The position numbers and the translations under genes were made by a program. The notes under the pieces are model-generated. The model ran no database searches. It was not told the DNA's origin and was given only the letters and a program-made list of their open reading frames with translations. From contig JAUDYN010000003.1 of NCBI GenBank assembly GCA_030407005.1, positions 868,001-932,000 on the forward strand: a DNA stretch of 64,000 nt, in the 5' to 3' direction. Positions 1 through 11,457 of this stretch are shown here, in pieces. How positions within the stretch are numbered: the first letter of the stretch is position 1; each line of letters starts with the position of its first letter. This DNA is from Desarmillaria ectypa. Its lineage: Eukaryota > Basidiomycota > Agaricomycetes > Agaricales > Physalacriaceae.

Positions 1-206
1 GGTTGCTCTTGACCGACATAGCCGAGTCCGAGCCAGCCGAGCCGAGCCAAACCGGAATTGCTATGACCACGAATCCCTTTACTGAGACTCCTTTCTCTCG
101 TTCACTCTTATCCATTCTTTTCTTTTCCCCAATCTTCTTCGTCTGGCTGGCCCCGGACTTTCTTCGACTTTCTTTCATTTTATTATCACTTTCATTCGAC
201 TTAATC

Positions 207-2287
207 ATGGGAGAAAGCTGTTTTCGCAGGGAGTTTCTCAACCCAAAGAGGCTGGCCTTCAATGTCGTTTTCTATGGAATTCATTTTGCGCTCTTTGGTT
301 ACGGCTGGCATAGCCAGGTGCGTGTACTTACCCTCTATTTATTCCATAATCTTATTCCTGCAGGCCACCAGCACCAAACTCGCTGCCCTCAACGCCCTGA
401 CTTGGTCCGTGTGGACTTCTCGCGGTGCTGGCCTCGTTCTGGCATTCGATGGTGGCATGATTCTCGTTCCCATGCTAAGAAACGTCATTCGCTTTGTTCG
501 CCCAAAGCTTACTTGGCTCTTACCCGCCGACGAGAATATCTGGTTCCACAGACAAGTCGCTTATTCTATGGCATTTTGGGCCATGGTCCACACAACGGCG
601 CACTATGTCAACTTTTTCAATGTCGAGCGCTCTCGTACGTTCTCTCATGCCACCTGATTGCTAGTTGCTAAATCCTGGTACAGAGGTTCGAAAGCAGACT
701 GCTCTGGACATACACTATACCCAGGCGGGTGGTATCACCGGTCACTTCATGCTCCTCATCATGGTCTTGATGTATGGGACCGCTCACCAGAAAATCCGCA
801 AGCAATGCTTTGAGGCATTCTGGTACACCCACCACCTTGCCTTCTTCTTCATGATCGGTCTCTACACTCACGCTACGGGATGTTTTGTCCGTGACTCAGT
901 CAATCCCGATTATATCGGTACATTCCCGTTCTACTCCACTGAACATTGTCTGGGGTATAATAGCTGGAGGTTTACAATTTGGCCCGGAATCATCTACTTT
1001 GGTGAACGTGTGTTTCGTGAATGGCGTGCTAGACGTGCCACTCGGTTGTCCAAAGTTCTTGTACACCCAAGCGGTACGTAGGACATTCTTCTTCGATCTT
1101 GTCATGTGCTTATACTCTTCCAGGCGCCATGGAGCTGCGTATCATCAAGCCTAGTTTCAAGTATACACCTGGACAGTGGTTGTTCCTTCAGGTTCCAGAA
1201 CTTTCACGCTTTCAATGGCATCCTGTGAGTTCCGGACATCATGGTGCCATCCCACGGCTTATCTAAACGTGAACTAGTTCACCATCACATCAGCACCAGG
1301 AGATCCTTATGTGTCTGTCCACGTACGGCAAGTGGGTGATTTCACGATGGGGCTAGGGGAGCGTCTTGGTGTTGGTCCGTCTGTGGTCAGTACGATGACC
1401 CAGGCGGCCATGAAGGGCTCATATAAAGACGAAAAGTCCGACTTGGGGTCCCGAGGTGATTACCTCGAATTAGATGGATCCGACTCTCTCCCCGCTGTCC
1501 GGATTGATGGGCCATATGGTGCTCCAGCGGAGGATGTATTCAATGCCGAGGTAGCCGTACTCGTTGGTGCTGGTATCGGTATGTGACTCTCTTTTTAACA
1601 AGAAGAGCTTTTCTAACTCCCATCGACCAGGCGTAACACCGTTTGCTTCAATTTTAAAGCACATATGGTATAAACAGAGAAGCGGCAACCTCGGCGCCCT
1701 GCGTCGAGTCGAATTCTTCTGGGTTTGCCGCGATGCGCCGTCATTTGGGTGGTTCCAAAGCTTACTGCAGGAAGTTGAAGCTGCTCAAGCGGATCGTGAG
1801 TTAAGCTGCTCTTGACATTGAGCATCAATTCATATTCATTTCTAGCCAACTTCCTTCGCATCAATATCTATCTTACTCAGAAAATTGGGGAAGATATGCT
1901 TTGGAATATCGCGGTCAACGATGCCGGTGCTGCCTACGATCCCCTGACACTCCTCAGGACCCGGACCATGTTCGGTCGTCCCGATTGGATGTCTATCTAT
2001 GGACAGATGAAGCAGGCTATTGAAGCAGGACAATACATTCCCGGTTCAAAGTCGCAATTGAAGACCAAGGTCGCTGTAAGTAATCGTCTTTCTATCATCA
2101 CCTTGTGCCTTGCTTAGACAAGTGTAGACTTACTTCTGTGGACCGGGTGCCATCGCGAAAGTGCTCAAGGAGGCAACGATGCACCACAGTTCATCCTCCG
2201 TCAACTTCACCTTTGCAAAGGTTTGCAGCTTTCAATGTTGGTCATACCTTACTCTGATTGTTCTCTTCATGACAGGAACATTTCTAA
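207..2287 (+). CDS. noxA: NADPH oxidase catalytic subunit, NoxA/Nox1 class
   Basis: Membrane flavocytochrome that passes electrons from NADPH via FAD and two haems to oxygen, making superoxide; in fungi this class supports differentiation and fruiting (family knowledge). Nine exons read cleanly: 207-317, 364-634, 684-1073, 1124-1224, 1278-1578, 1631-1795, 1846-2075, 2128-2220, 2276-2287, giving 557 residues, the normal NoxA length. Seen in order: a first membrane segment, haem-region histidines (WFHRQVAYSM, HTTAHYVNFF, FWYTHH), the FAD motif HPFTIT, NADPH-site motifs DGPYGAP, GAGIGVTPF, FFWVCRD and FCGPG, and the typical end FTFAKEHF. There is no EF-hand extension, so it is not the NoxC type. 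ATG 207 is preferred because homologues begin shortly before the RLAFNVVFYG segment. An in-frame ATG at 63 would add 48 residues from pyrimidine-rich, leader-like DNA. It converges on the MAPKKK gene that ends at 2506. Confidence 0.96.
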
Positions 2288-2505
2288 TCTTTGGCTAGAT
2301 TTACATGATGGAGTCCTCGTTTGTTATCTATTTAATGGTAGTCGTAGCCCGATTGTCCATATGATTACTGCAAGAATGCAACTGGATATTTTGCATTAAA
2401 TAAATCTTAAGAGCAGTCCGGGTTTCAGTCCGAAATAAACAAGATGGTAATATACGACATTATGCGATAAATGTATGATAATTGAATGGCCCTTTCGTTT
2501 CTACC

Positions 2506-4879
2506 TTACCTAATCACGAGCTCTTCTATGCGACCTCCCCAAAGTGTGGTACTCCTCTTCAGCCGACATTCTGGGTCAGACAAATTGCGATTCAGCTGCT
2601 CCTGAGCAACCATTCGCATCGACTTCCTTATATGGCGGTCTTTAGGTTGGCTCGCAACCGTATCTGCCTTAACGACGGGTCGATCGACATCATGCCTCGG
2701 GAAATAGTAGTCTAGATGCTGGTAAACGTCCTCAAGGTGTGGCCGGTGCCAGCTTTCGATTCGGCTCAGCGGTACAGAAGCCTTTTTGTCTGAATGAGAG
2801 AGAGGTGAAGGTGGGGATGGGAGAGGCCGGGCACCAATCGGCGGCTTTTGCCAGAGCGAGCTACCAAAGTCGCTAGTATCACCGGACGATAATGTGCTAT
2901 AACTGGTTGAGGCAGATGTTAGTGCTGATGCAGGCGAGATAGATGGGGAGTGCTGTGGATAATGTGTGTTGAGGTGGAGCGGATTTGGAGCTGTGAGAGT
3001 TGAGGAAAAGGGAGGCTCGATGTCTGCGCTCGGGAGGGGCGGTGGGCGGTAAATGTAAGGCGACTTTGAAGATTGGCGCCGCCGAATGCTTCTTTCGTCG
3101 TTTGAATCGTCTGAATCAGGATTGACGACGTGGAACATTTTTCGGCGTTGATATGACGATTTCGATGAATCGGATGTTGCTGCCCAGTTGAATACTTGAT
3201 CATCGTCTTCAGGAGTAGAGCCGAATGCCGATTTCATAGGTGAACCTGGAGGAGTGATAAACACAAGCGGAGGCGGTCTGCTAGAATCAGGGTTAGCGGG
3301 AAGCACAGCTTCGGATGCATTTCTGAAGTGCGTATGCTGATGGTTGGTAGGTCTCCGACCCGGTGCAGATGAGCTGGAAGGTCTCCGTAACATTCGTGAA
3401 GTAGATCGTCGCGACGACGTTTTCTCTTCTGGAACAGCAAGTCGAGCAGCGTCTTGCTTTTGAGAGGAAAGGAGCTTTTCTGGGGGGCGCTTGATCTCAG
3501 CTTGAGTGAACGACCAGCCGGACACTGGAGTCAGATAGGGATGCTTCCGGAGTTCTGCGGCCATGGGACGCTCAGCCGGATTACTAGACCGTAGTACAGT
3601 TAACCGAATGTTGAAAGAATATAGGGTTACGTACGTAGCAAAGCAGCTATCCCTAAAGGATAACGCTAGCTTTGATAGATGTAAATCCTTTGGGATGGGG
3701 GGCGGAAGCTTGTCTTTATGAAGCTACAATTGGTCATGAGCGTGCCAAAATGACAACCAGTGTGACAGAACTAACTTTGAGCATTACTGCAATAGTCTCT
3801 TGGCCAGCCCAAGGTCGCTTGCCAGACCACATTTCCAGCACGATACACCCGACACTCCAGATGTCGACCTTCACGTCATATCCACCATTCTTAGGAGACA
3901 CGACTTCCGGAGCCATCCAGAACACAGTGCCCTTCAAGCTCGTATTTGCACGCGCTTCCAACTGGTCGACGCGCTTGGATATTCCAAAGTCAGAGATCTT
4001 GCAAATCCCTGAGTGATCAACCAGAATATTGGCTGTGATATAACCATGAGCTTAGTACATAGCTTGAAACGCGAAGGAGGCGCACCTGCTTTGAGATCCT
4101 GGTTGTGTGGCTGTTAGTATATAGTATCGCGCTCAAAGAAATGACAACCCACTCGATGTATAATTCCTCTACAGTGGAGATACTCCAAACCTTCCAAGAT
4201 CTGACTTGTGAATGACTTTGTCAGACCTTCACTAAACCTGCCGTGCTGGAAAAGACAGCTTTCTATTGTTCCTCCAGGGACATATTCCAAGAAACTTGAA
4301 TTAGTCAGCAGAAGCTACGACTGAAAGTTGGTGACTCACATGTTAAGAGACTCAGGGCTCTCTTCGTAACCCAGATAACGGACGATGTAGGGATGGTCCA
4401 AGTCTTGGAGAGTTTTGCTCTCAAACTTGAGGGCTCTAGCCATTTCTATCTGCTGGTTCGTTGGTGCAAACTGCGTCTTGGGCAATTCGACTTGCTTGAC
4501 AGCTATTATTTCTCCAGTATTGGCATTGCATCCCAAGTACACACAACCATAACTTCCTCTCCCGATTGGCTCCCCCCGTATCCATCGGAATATGGCTGCT
4601 GTAAATAAGGGCAAGGGTTCAGCCCAGCACCGATGAAACATGTCAGGACGCACGTTTCGGTGGGGGAGAGTTTTGAGGCGTGCGTGCTGCTTGTCGTTGG
4701 GGCTTGCTGGGGTTGGCATTGCCTACAAAATTCTTCGCATGAAGAGCTAACCTTCAAAGGAAAAGGAAAGACGACGTACACCCTAGACCTCTATTCGTAA
4801 GATAAGCAGAAACCCGTGTCGCTGGCGAGGAGGAAGACCTGCATGCTTCAGTCCTGCTTGGAGTAGATTGAGGATTCAT
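2506..4879 (-). CDS. Bck1-like MAPKKK with permuted domain order (kinase first)
   Basis: Protein serine/threonine kinase of the Bck1/cell-wall-integrity MAPKKK type. The kinase domain lies at the N-terminal side: glycine loop GRGSYGCV, lysine motif AVKQVE, HRDLKAANIL, DFG, MAPE, and it ends at NPAERP..ELRKHPYL. It is followed, in one frame with no stop, by a Ser/Pro-rich linker and then by blocks FHVVNPDSDD, EDVYQHLDYYFPRHD, KSMRMVAQEQ and RSTTLWGGRIEE just before the stop. In the canonical paralogue at 39351-43831 these same blocks precede the kinase. Kinase introns match the paralogue in position, including HR|DLKA and the phase-2 intron before NP.ERP. All catalytic residues are present, so an active enzyme is likely. 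The RA-like domain of the paralogue is absent. The first exons are uncertain: ATG 4879 is a candidate, with a join into a frame ending PNSPPPK before the kinase. More 5' sequence toward 5030 could belong. Confidence 0.85.
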
Positions 4880-5237
4880 GACCGGTGACTACAGTGACCA
4901 GTAGCAGATCAACAGGCAAGAATCGTTACCGCATGAAACACGGAGAAGGTGCTTAGGTCCTGATGGAAATCTGTTTCGAACTCTGATGGATTTGGCCACG
5001 TCGCGACGAGATCCATCATCCTATTGGCGTACAAGAAATTCGGATCACGTCGAAGGTGTCCACGCCGACTGCGGGATGCTGGCAGTCTCAGCCTGGGATT
5101 GCTGATGATGCGTATCATGGAAGCCAGAAAGGAAGAAAGAAGGGACCGAAAATCAGTGTAAACAGTCAGAGCCCTTCGCCAAACAGTTCCAAATCCAGAC
5201 GCGTTCAACCTCCCTTGCCACTGGCTCCCCGCGTCAA
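4880..5237. promoter_or_regulatory. Divergent promoter region, permuted MAPKKK / Nup170
   Basis: About 358 bases between the likely start of the leftward kinase gene and ATG 5238 of the rightward nucleoporin gene. An open frame on the minus strand runs from 5283 to 4909 and could splice (donor near 4933, acceptor near 4891) into the kinase reading frame, so part of this stretch may be extra 5' coding sequence of the kinase. I see no clear TATA element. Confidence 0.4.
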
Positions 5238-8200
5238 ATGGCTGCTGCCTTTGCCAGCTCGTCCTCCTCTTCTTCCCTTCCAACGGGGCCCGGTTTGTTT
5301 ACTTATAAGATCTATTACAACTCGCTTACAAACCTCTCTAGTTGATCTTACCGTTCTGCAAAGTGCGAGCCGTGTTTTACATGAACAATTCGCCACAGAT
5401 GTTCAAATTATTCCCGACCTCAGCGACACACTGAATACCCGTAAAGTGATATCTTCCATATTTCTAGGCCTCTTGTAACGTTCCTATCCAGAGGCTGGGC
5501 CAGCACTGTATAGCACCTTCGATGACGATTTTCGTGTTCCTTTTCAAAAGAGAAAACTTGTGGGAATCCCTGATGCGTTGTTCCAGCATTATAGCAGTAT
5601 GTCTCTAGGATCCTTACCAGTCCACCGCTAACTTTCCAACCAGATACAAATGTCAACACTCGCATGGGCTTGATGCCTGAAATTGAACGGACATGGATCT
5701 CGGTTGAAAATAAGTTGCTGCTGTGGGATTACGTAGAGGGGTGCGTGTGCTTCTTGATCTATAGTGCTCACAATTCAAACTTCTTGCCAGTAATGAAATA
5801 AGTTCATTTGAGGACCAGCCCTACGTGATCTCCAATGTCGCACTTGTCAAACCCAAAAAGGGATTGTTCATCGACGAAATATCCTACCTGTTGGTGATAT
5901 GCACGCCAATGACTGTCGTTCTAATTGGGGTTGCTCTGTCTCCAGGAGTGAAACGGAAAACACTCCAGTTGTATGCCACTGACTTGATCGTGAATACCGA
6001 CACCCAAATGTCATCAGTCATAGGCACTCCCGACGGACGAATATTCATGGCTGGGTCTCACGATGGGAGCCTATACGAGCTTCATTATCAAGCCACAGAA
6101 TCGTGGTTTGGAAAACGCGTTCAACTAATAAATCATTCCGTTGGTGGAATGCAAAGTCTTATTCCCCGTTTTGTGTCATCAAATGTGGAAGGCACGTATA
6201 TTTTGTTATGATCTGCAACCGTGATTATAATGGTGTTCAGATCGTATCGTTTCCCTCGTCTCTGACGACGCCCGACGCTGTTTCTACACTCTCACTGAGA
6301 AAAACGCAATAGCTGTTTACAAGCCAACTTCCGACAAATCTGTGGAACATGTTCAGACATTATCAGGCCTGTATAAATCTATTCAAGATAAAGTACCTGG
6401 CGCTCCTTCCGTCACACCTCAGAATTTCCGAATCATTTCCATTCATCCTGTCGATGTTTCAGAATCTCGTTCGGGTATCCAACTTGTCGCAGTAACATCT
6501 ACGGGTGTACGCCTATATTTTGCCCCAGCAATTGCTTATTCGTCTTCGTTTGGGGGTTATTCATCCACCAGCAGCGGCGTTCGTCCCCTTCAGCTCTTCC
6601 ATGTGCGAACACCTCCAACCACTATATCACATCCTGACGAGCAAGAGCCAACTTTCCGACAACCGGTGGCAGCGTATGGTACGGTACCGACACCTACCCG
6701 ACAACAGGGACGCACGTTTACCTTCACGGGTCTTGACGTCAGCTGCTATATTGATGGGTTGACAGTGGCCGCTCAGGAAACAGATGTCGATGGAAAAGAC
6801 TTTCTTCTATGCATGTCACCAGACTTGACGCGAATTGGGAATCTGGACCAGATAGTTACGAATACCCAATCTGCGCAGCGATACGGTGCTGTGGGTGCTC
6901 CAAGTGGCAGTAACAGGGCGCCTTTGATCGAATATGCCGCGCTGTTAGCTATTCCAGGGAGGACTTGGGCCATGGCACCCGTTCCCCGGAATTTACCAAA
7001 TTGGGAGACAGGTTTGCCTGCACCGGTGGTTACGAACGAATTGGCGTCACAGTTTGTCGAAAGCCCTCCAGAAATCATGATTCTTACCAATGTCGGGCTG
7101 ACTTTCCTCATGAAGAGACGGGCGCTAGACTACCTCAAGGCTGTTATCGAGGAGGTACAGTCAGAGGGTAACGTTCAACCCCTCATCGAGTTCAGGGACA
7201 GGTAAGATGCAAGTGAATCTTCCCGTCTGCCAGGCTTAACAGACTCTCTAGTTTTGGGCGCAATCAGACATGTACTATGCTCCTTGGTCTCGCAAGCGGC
7301 AACTCGTTTTTGGACACGACAGAGAGCGCCTCTCTTGCCGTCTCCCCTCCTGACATTGCTGCTGTGGCCAAGCAAGCGTTTTATGACTTTGGAGAGCGGC
7401 CTATATGGTCGGAGCGGATGGTTTATGGCAGTATGCTTCATCTTTTTTCCCTTTTGCGTTCATTTCTCACCAGCTGTTAGACGAGGCTCAAGGGAAAGCT
7501 CTTTACAGCGGTCGTAGGGAAGGGTTTGCTCTCTACTTCGCCCGCCTCGTCAGGCGAATATGGAAGTCGAAACTGACGCGTACAAGGTAGATCAATACTC
7601 TTTGAATGATGCTGTCGCTCATAACGTTTTTCTTAGTGCCTCTGGTGTTCACGAACCGACTGTATCAGAAGCCGTACTAGTCACTGTCCAGAAGAACCTA
7701 TACTCATTGAAAGACCTTTTGGATAGAAATCCTCATTTATTCCATTCATCGCCGGGTGATACGGCGGTCCGTGCTTCTGCAGCAGAACAGCAGGCTTGGA
7801 AGGTGAATGATACTTACTCTTTGTCTTTCTGCCGTTACCGACATGTGACAGGCCGAACAAAGTTCCGTAGTTGAGCTTATGTCGTTGTTGACACGGACTA
7901 TTGAAGCTCTCTCGTTCATCCTTCTATTGACCGACTACCGTATCGGCGATCTCATTACAAGGTATGTCTTCCCTAGAGCTGCCGATTATCAGACTTAAGT
8001 TGTACCAGATGCGAAGCCGATGTCCAGAACATGTTCAAAGCGCTAACATTTGAAGACCTGATAACCACCCAAAATGGAATGACAGTGTCAAGAGCTTTAG
8101 TTAATGTTGTTATCGATCAGCAAATTGGTCAACAACTGAGCGTGAGCATTATCAGCGATCTTTTATCTCCCCTGCGTAGCTGATACATACTTAGGTTGAT

Positions 8201-10219
8201 ACTATAAGCGAGGTTCTGCAACAAAGATGCGGCTCGTTTTGCAGTTCCGATGACGTCATGCTGTATAAAGTGCCTGTTGCTTTTTTCGGTGCATCGTTTA
8301 CTTGCTGACGCTTCTATCAGGCGAAGGAAAACATCCGGAAAGCCGTCGAAACCAAGAATCCCGTAGAGAAGGACAACTGGCTGTCGGAATCATTACGGTA
8401 TGTCTTGGTTCCACTCTTTTGCCCTTATATTTCAATGAGACCATATAGGTTATACATTAAAGGTGTTCGTATTTTGGACCTTCAGAAATTGAGGGAAATT
8501 TGCGGTGATTTCCAGCAATTGACATACGCGAAAGGTACGCTTACCGAGCTATATCCTTTTTGGACAATCGTACTATAATAAACTCAGGAGCTGTTGATCT
8601 TCCACTCGTGTGCGCAAACGTCTTTGATGCGGAGAATATCGGATTGGAATATTGGGCTGCCGGTATGCCCGCGAACGACGTGCGCAAGGAATTCTATGAA
8701 CGGCGGCTCCATTGCTATGAGCTTGTCTTGGATTCCTTAAACGTCTTCGAAGGAAGTTCGCAAACTGCCAACTCGCTTTCCCGCGACGATCAGGACACAG
8801 TAAGAAGCCATGCATACGAATATGCCTTTGCCAGTCAAGACGAAATGTTCCACTCGACATTGTATGATTGGCTGATAGATCGCGGTCTGGCGGATGACCT
8901 GTTAGAGGTCAGTTATTGTAAGTTAAAGCTTCTAATTTCCTTACTCACCAACTGCTTAGATCAGGCCCACCTTCCTTGAATCCCATCTAAGACGGGAGCC
9001 AGCAACTGTCAAGAAATACCAACTTCTGTGGCAATATTACGTCAAAGACGGTCAACCACTGCGTGCTGCAGAAGTGCTCAGCGCGCTTGCCGAATCCACA
9101 GAGTCAGTCATCCATTTGGACAACCCTCACTGTCCGTTTTGCTCATTATATACTAGCTTCGATCTCCATCTGACCGACAGACTGGAATGCTTGACGCTTG
9201 CTGCTGGCAATGCCAAGTCACATCCCGTTTCTTCGGGAGGACGTCATGAGACTGCCATTGCGTTCCTGACCGGTCTCGAGGAGCGACTAGACGTCGCCCA
9301 GGTGCAACTGGATCTTTACAATCATCTATACCCGCATATTGGGGACGCAGAGGAGGTGGGGCAGAGAATTAAGCAGCTCGATCAGCGTCTTTTTACGATA
9401 TCTGAGGTATGTTTTTCCAAGACTTTTACGGATATCGTTTGTCTCATGCTTTGTGTCCGCAAGCTGTATCAAGACTACGCGATACCATTCGACCTCGCCG
9501 ACTTCAAACTACTTTGTATACATGTCTCAGAACATCGCGACGAGAGCATCGTACGCCCAATATGGACACAAATTTTCGATGAAAGTGTGTTACTGTCATC
9601 AATTCATATACTTATTTGGCTGAAATCATTTGTGAAGTAATCCAAGGAGTCAAGGATGAAAGCACTCAAGCTGATAGGGTTATGGCTAAAGTTGTACAAC
9701 TGGGACGTCGTTTCTTTCCCTCGGAAGCCGCATTCCCTCTTCGTGAGTGTCATGCCCATGTTGAAAGTCTTGGTGCTTATGCCTGTGTGTAGGACTCATG
9801 GCAGACTGTCTCGTGCGATTCTCCTTGGAACGAAAGGGCGTCCTTCCTTATGGTTGGGCGCCTCGAGTATTGGTTCAATGTGGCGTTCCGTTTGTCGAAA
9901 TATGGGAGATACTAAACGGGATGTATGAGTCTCATGCAAGTATCCTTTCTCTCTATTTTGGACTCTTTCTAAATCGACACAGATACCTCCTTTCAATTCC
10001 CAAGCAAACGTCCAAGCGATATCCTCTGACATTGCCGTACTACTGGTCGATTGGCTCGAAGAGGCCCGACGACCTAACTCGACAATTGGCCGGGAAGAAG
10101 TCCCCGTTGGACGTGTAGACGCCGCCGTTGACCAATACTTGAAGGAGTTGAATGTTGACAGAAAAGATACCAGAAGTACATATGAAAACGCCAAGCGTTT
10201 ACTCAGACGGAATTGGTGA
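5238..10219 (+). CDS. NUP170: Nucleoporin Nup155/Nup170
   Basis: Large scaffold nucleoporin of the inner ring of the nuclear pore complex. The reading starts at ATG 5238 (MAAAFASSSSSS), with a first intron at about 5290-5340, then V-DLTVLQSASRVLHEQF and PDLSDTL, the conserved opening of the Nup155/170 N-terminal beta-propeller. Later exons carry RMGLMPEIERTWISVE, LLLWDY, FNPxxI-type propeller strands and the helical C-terminal half (WQYYVKDGQPLRAAEVLSALAE, LDVAQVQLDLYNHL, GWAPRVLVQCGVPF). It ends YENAKRLLRRNW at the stop 10217-10219. At least a dozen introns of 45-65 bases break it; I did not place every boundary. The overall span fits the family size of roughly 1,300-1,400 residues. It converges on the RING-CH gene with only 85 bases between stop codons. 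Confidence 0.93.
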
Positions 10220-10304
10220 AGAGCCGTGATTTAGTAATAATGATAACGTCGTCGTTACTTTTTAGTAAATATATACATATGCATTATTAGAGCTAGCTTG
10301 CATA

Positions 10305-11320
10305 TCAGTTGACTTCAAGTATTGCATCTTCAGCACGCAAAAGTAAGCGTTTCGTGACTTTCTGGGTCAACTGGTAGACTTTGTACAAAGCGCTGTGTGC
10401 ATACGATCAGCTAGCTAGACGCGGAAACGGAGAGATGCGGACTAACCGAGCGGCGCCTACGACAATGAGGATAATAATGATCAGCGCTGTTATATCTCGC
10501 GAGTTGTTATTCCTCCTTCGATTACCCCGGTAGCGGGCGAGCCAGTGGACTGGGCCAAGGAAAGGGAGGGACAAAAGCATGTGTATCAACGAGCCCGCTC
10601 CAATCAGTGGCAGACCAAGCAAAAAGCGCTGCACCACGCTTCTTAGCATACCCGGAGCTCGAGTAGCACCCATCATCGTTTCGCCGCTATACTCACCCCG
10701 GATTCTGGGCAGAGCCTCATCAAAGACGGTGACGAGGTCTTCGTCTTGGATGATGCGGAGAGCAGCGCGAACGAGATCATGGAAAACTTCAAATGGTGAT
10801 ACGTAGAAGAATGACGAGGAATAATAGACTGTGGGCTCCTGAAAAAAGGAAATGAGGTAGGTCGTCACGGAAGAGGATATGAACGCAAGGATTGTGAAGA
10901 GAAGGGTAGAGATGGCACCAAGTATCACTAACAGAAGACGTTGAGAGACGTCTGTTAGCCTTCAAGGATATCGCGACTTGCCTGGGTTCGTCGCAATACC
11001 GACGACACGGGTGCGTGAGAATCGATACTTGTAATGGCACTGTGGGCACGAGAAGAACGTGCTCTGCGACGTGGACGTATTCCTCCATCGCTGCAGACAC
11101 TTTATGTGAACATACTGCGCATACAGCGAGCTCAGCAATGGCTTAACAAAAAAACGACGTAAAAACTCACGCTAATCGAGCCTTTGCAGAGGCACGGTCT
11201 AATCAGGCGACCAAGCTCCCGTTCTGCATCGGCGCCGTCCAAGCATATCCTGCACTGCCTTTCGTCCGTCTTCACATGCTCCCCGTCGGCTCGAGCGTCA
11301 TACTGTTCTCTTCCGTCCAT
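10305..11320 (-). CDS. RING-CH (MARCH-type) membrane E3 ubiquitin ligase
   Basis: Membrane-anchored ubiquitin ligase, probably in an endomembrane. ATG 11320 opens MDGREQYDARADGE, then the RING-CH zinc ligands CRICLDG, CLCKGSI, YVHIKCLQRW and CPQCHYKY, spaced as a C4HC3 domain. After this come hydrophobic segments (LGAISTLLFTILAFISS and LIIIILIVVGAA) and a conserved fungal tail LYKVYQLTQKV..LLLRAEDAILEVN. Four exons: the last begins after an intron that follows GAAR near 10430. The intron at 10928-10981 starts with GC (CAG|GCAAGT) rather than GT. Using it keeps GIATNP, which the family conserves. An in-frame upstream GT donor would remove those six residues. It starts 137 bases from the mitochondrial carrier gene, divergently. 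Confidence 0.9.
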
Positions 11321-11457
11321 TGCTGCACAATATGGATCGACCGGATGGCGGCGTTAACTTGAGAGTTCCACGTTACCCTCCGGCCATCTTGAAGGACACC
11401 GGGAAGATTCGGCATTTGTCATGGCCGGCAATTGTATATTGTGCTTGAACTCTAAGC

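Noticed and set aside
63..206. In-frame ATG at 63 as NoxA start
   Set aside because: It would add 48 residues encoded by pyrimidine-rich leader sequence; family proteins start close to the first membrane segment at ATG 207.
4909..5283. Open frame upstream of the permuted MAPKKK as a separate gene
   Set aside because: It overlaps the Nup170 start and resembles no family; at most its 3' part is a 5' exon of the kinase gene.
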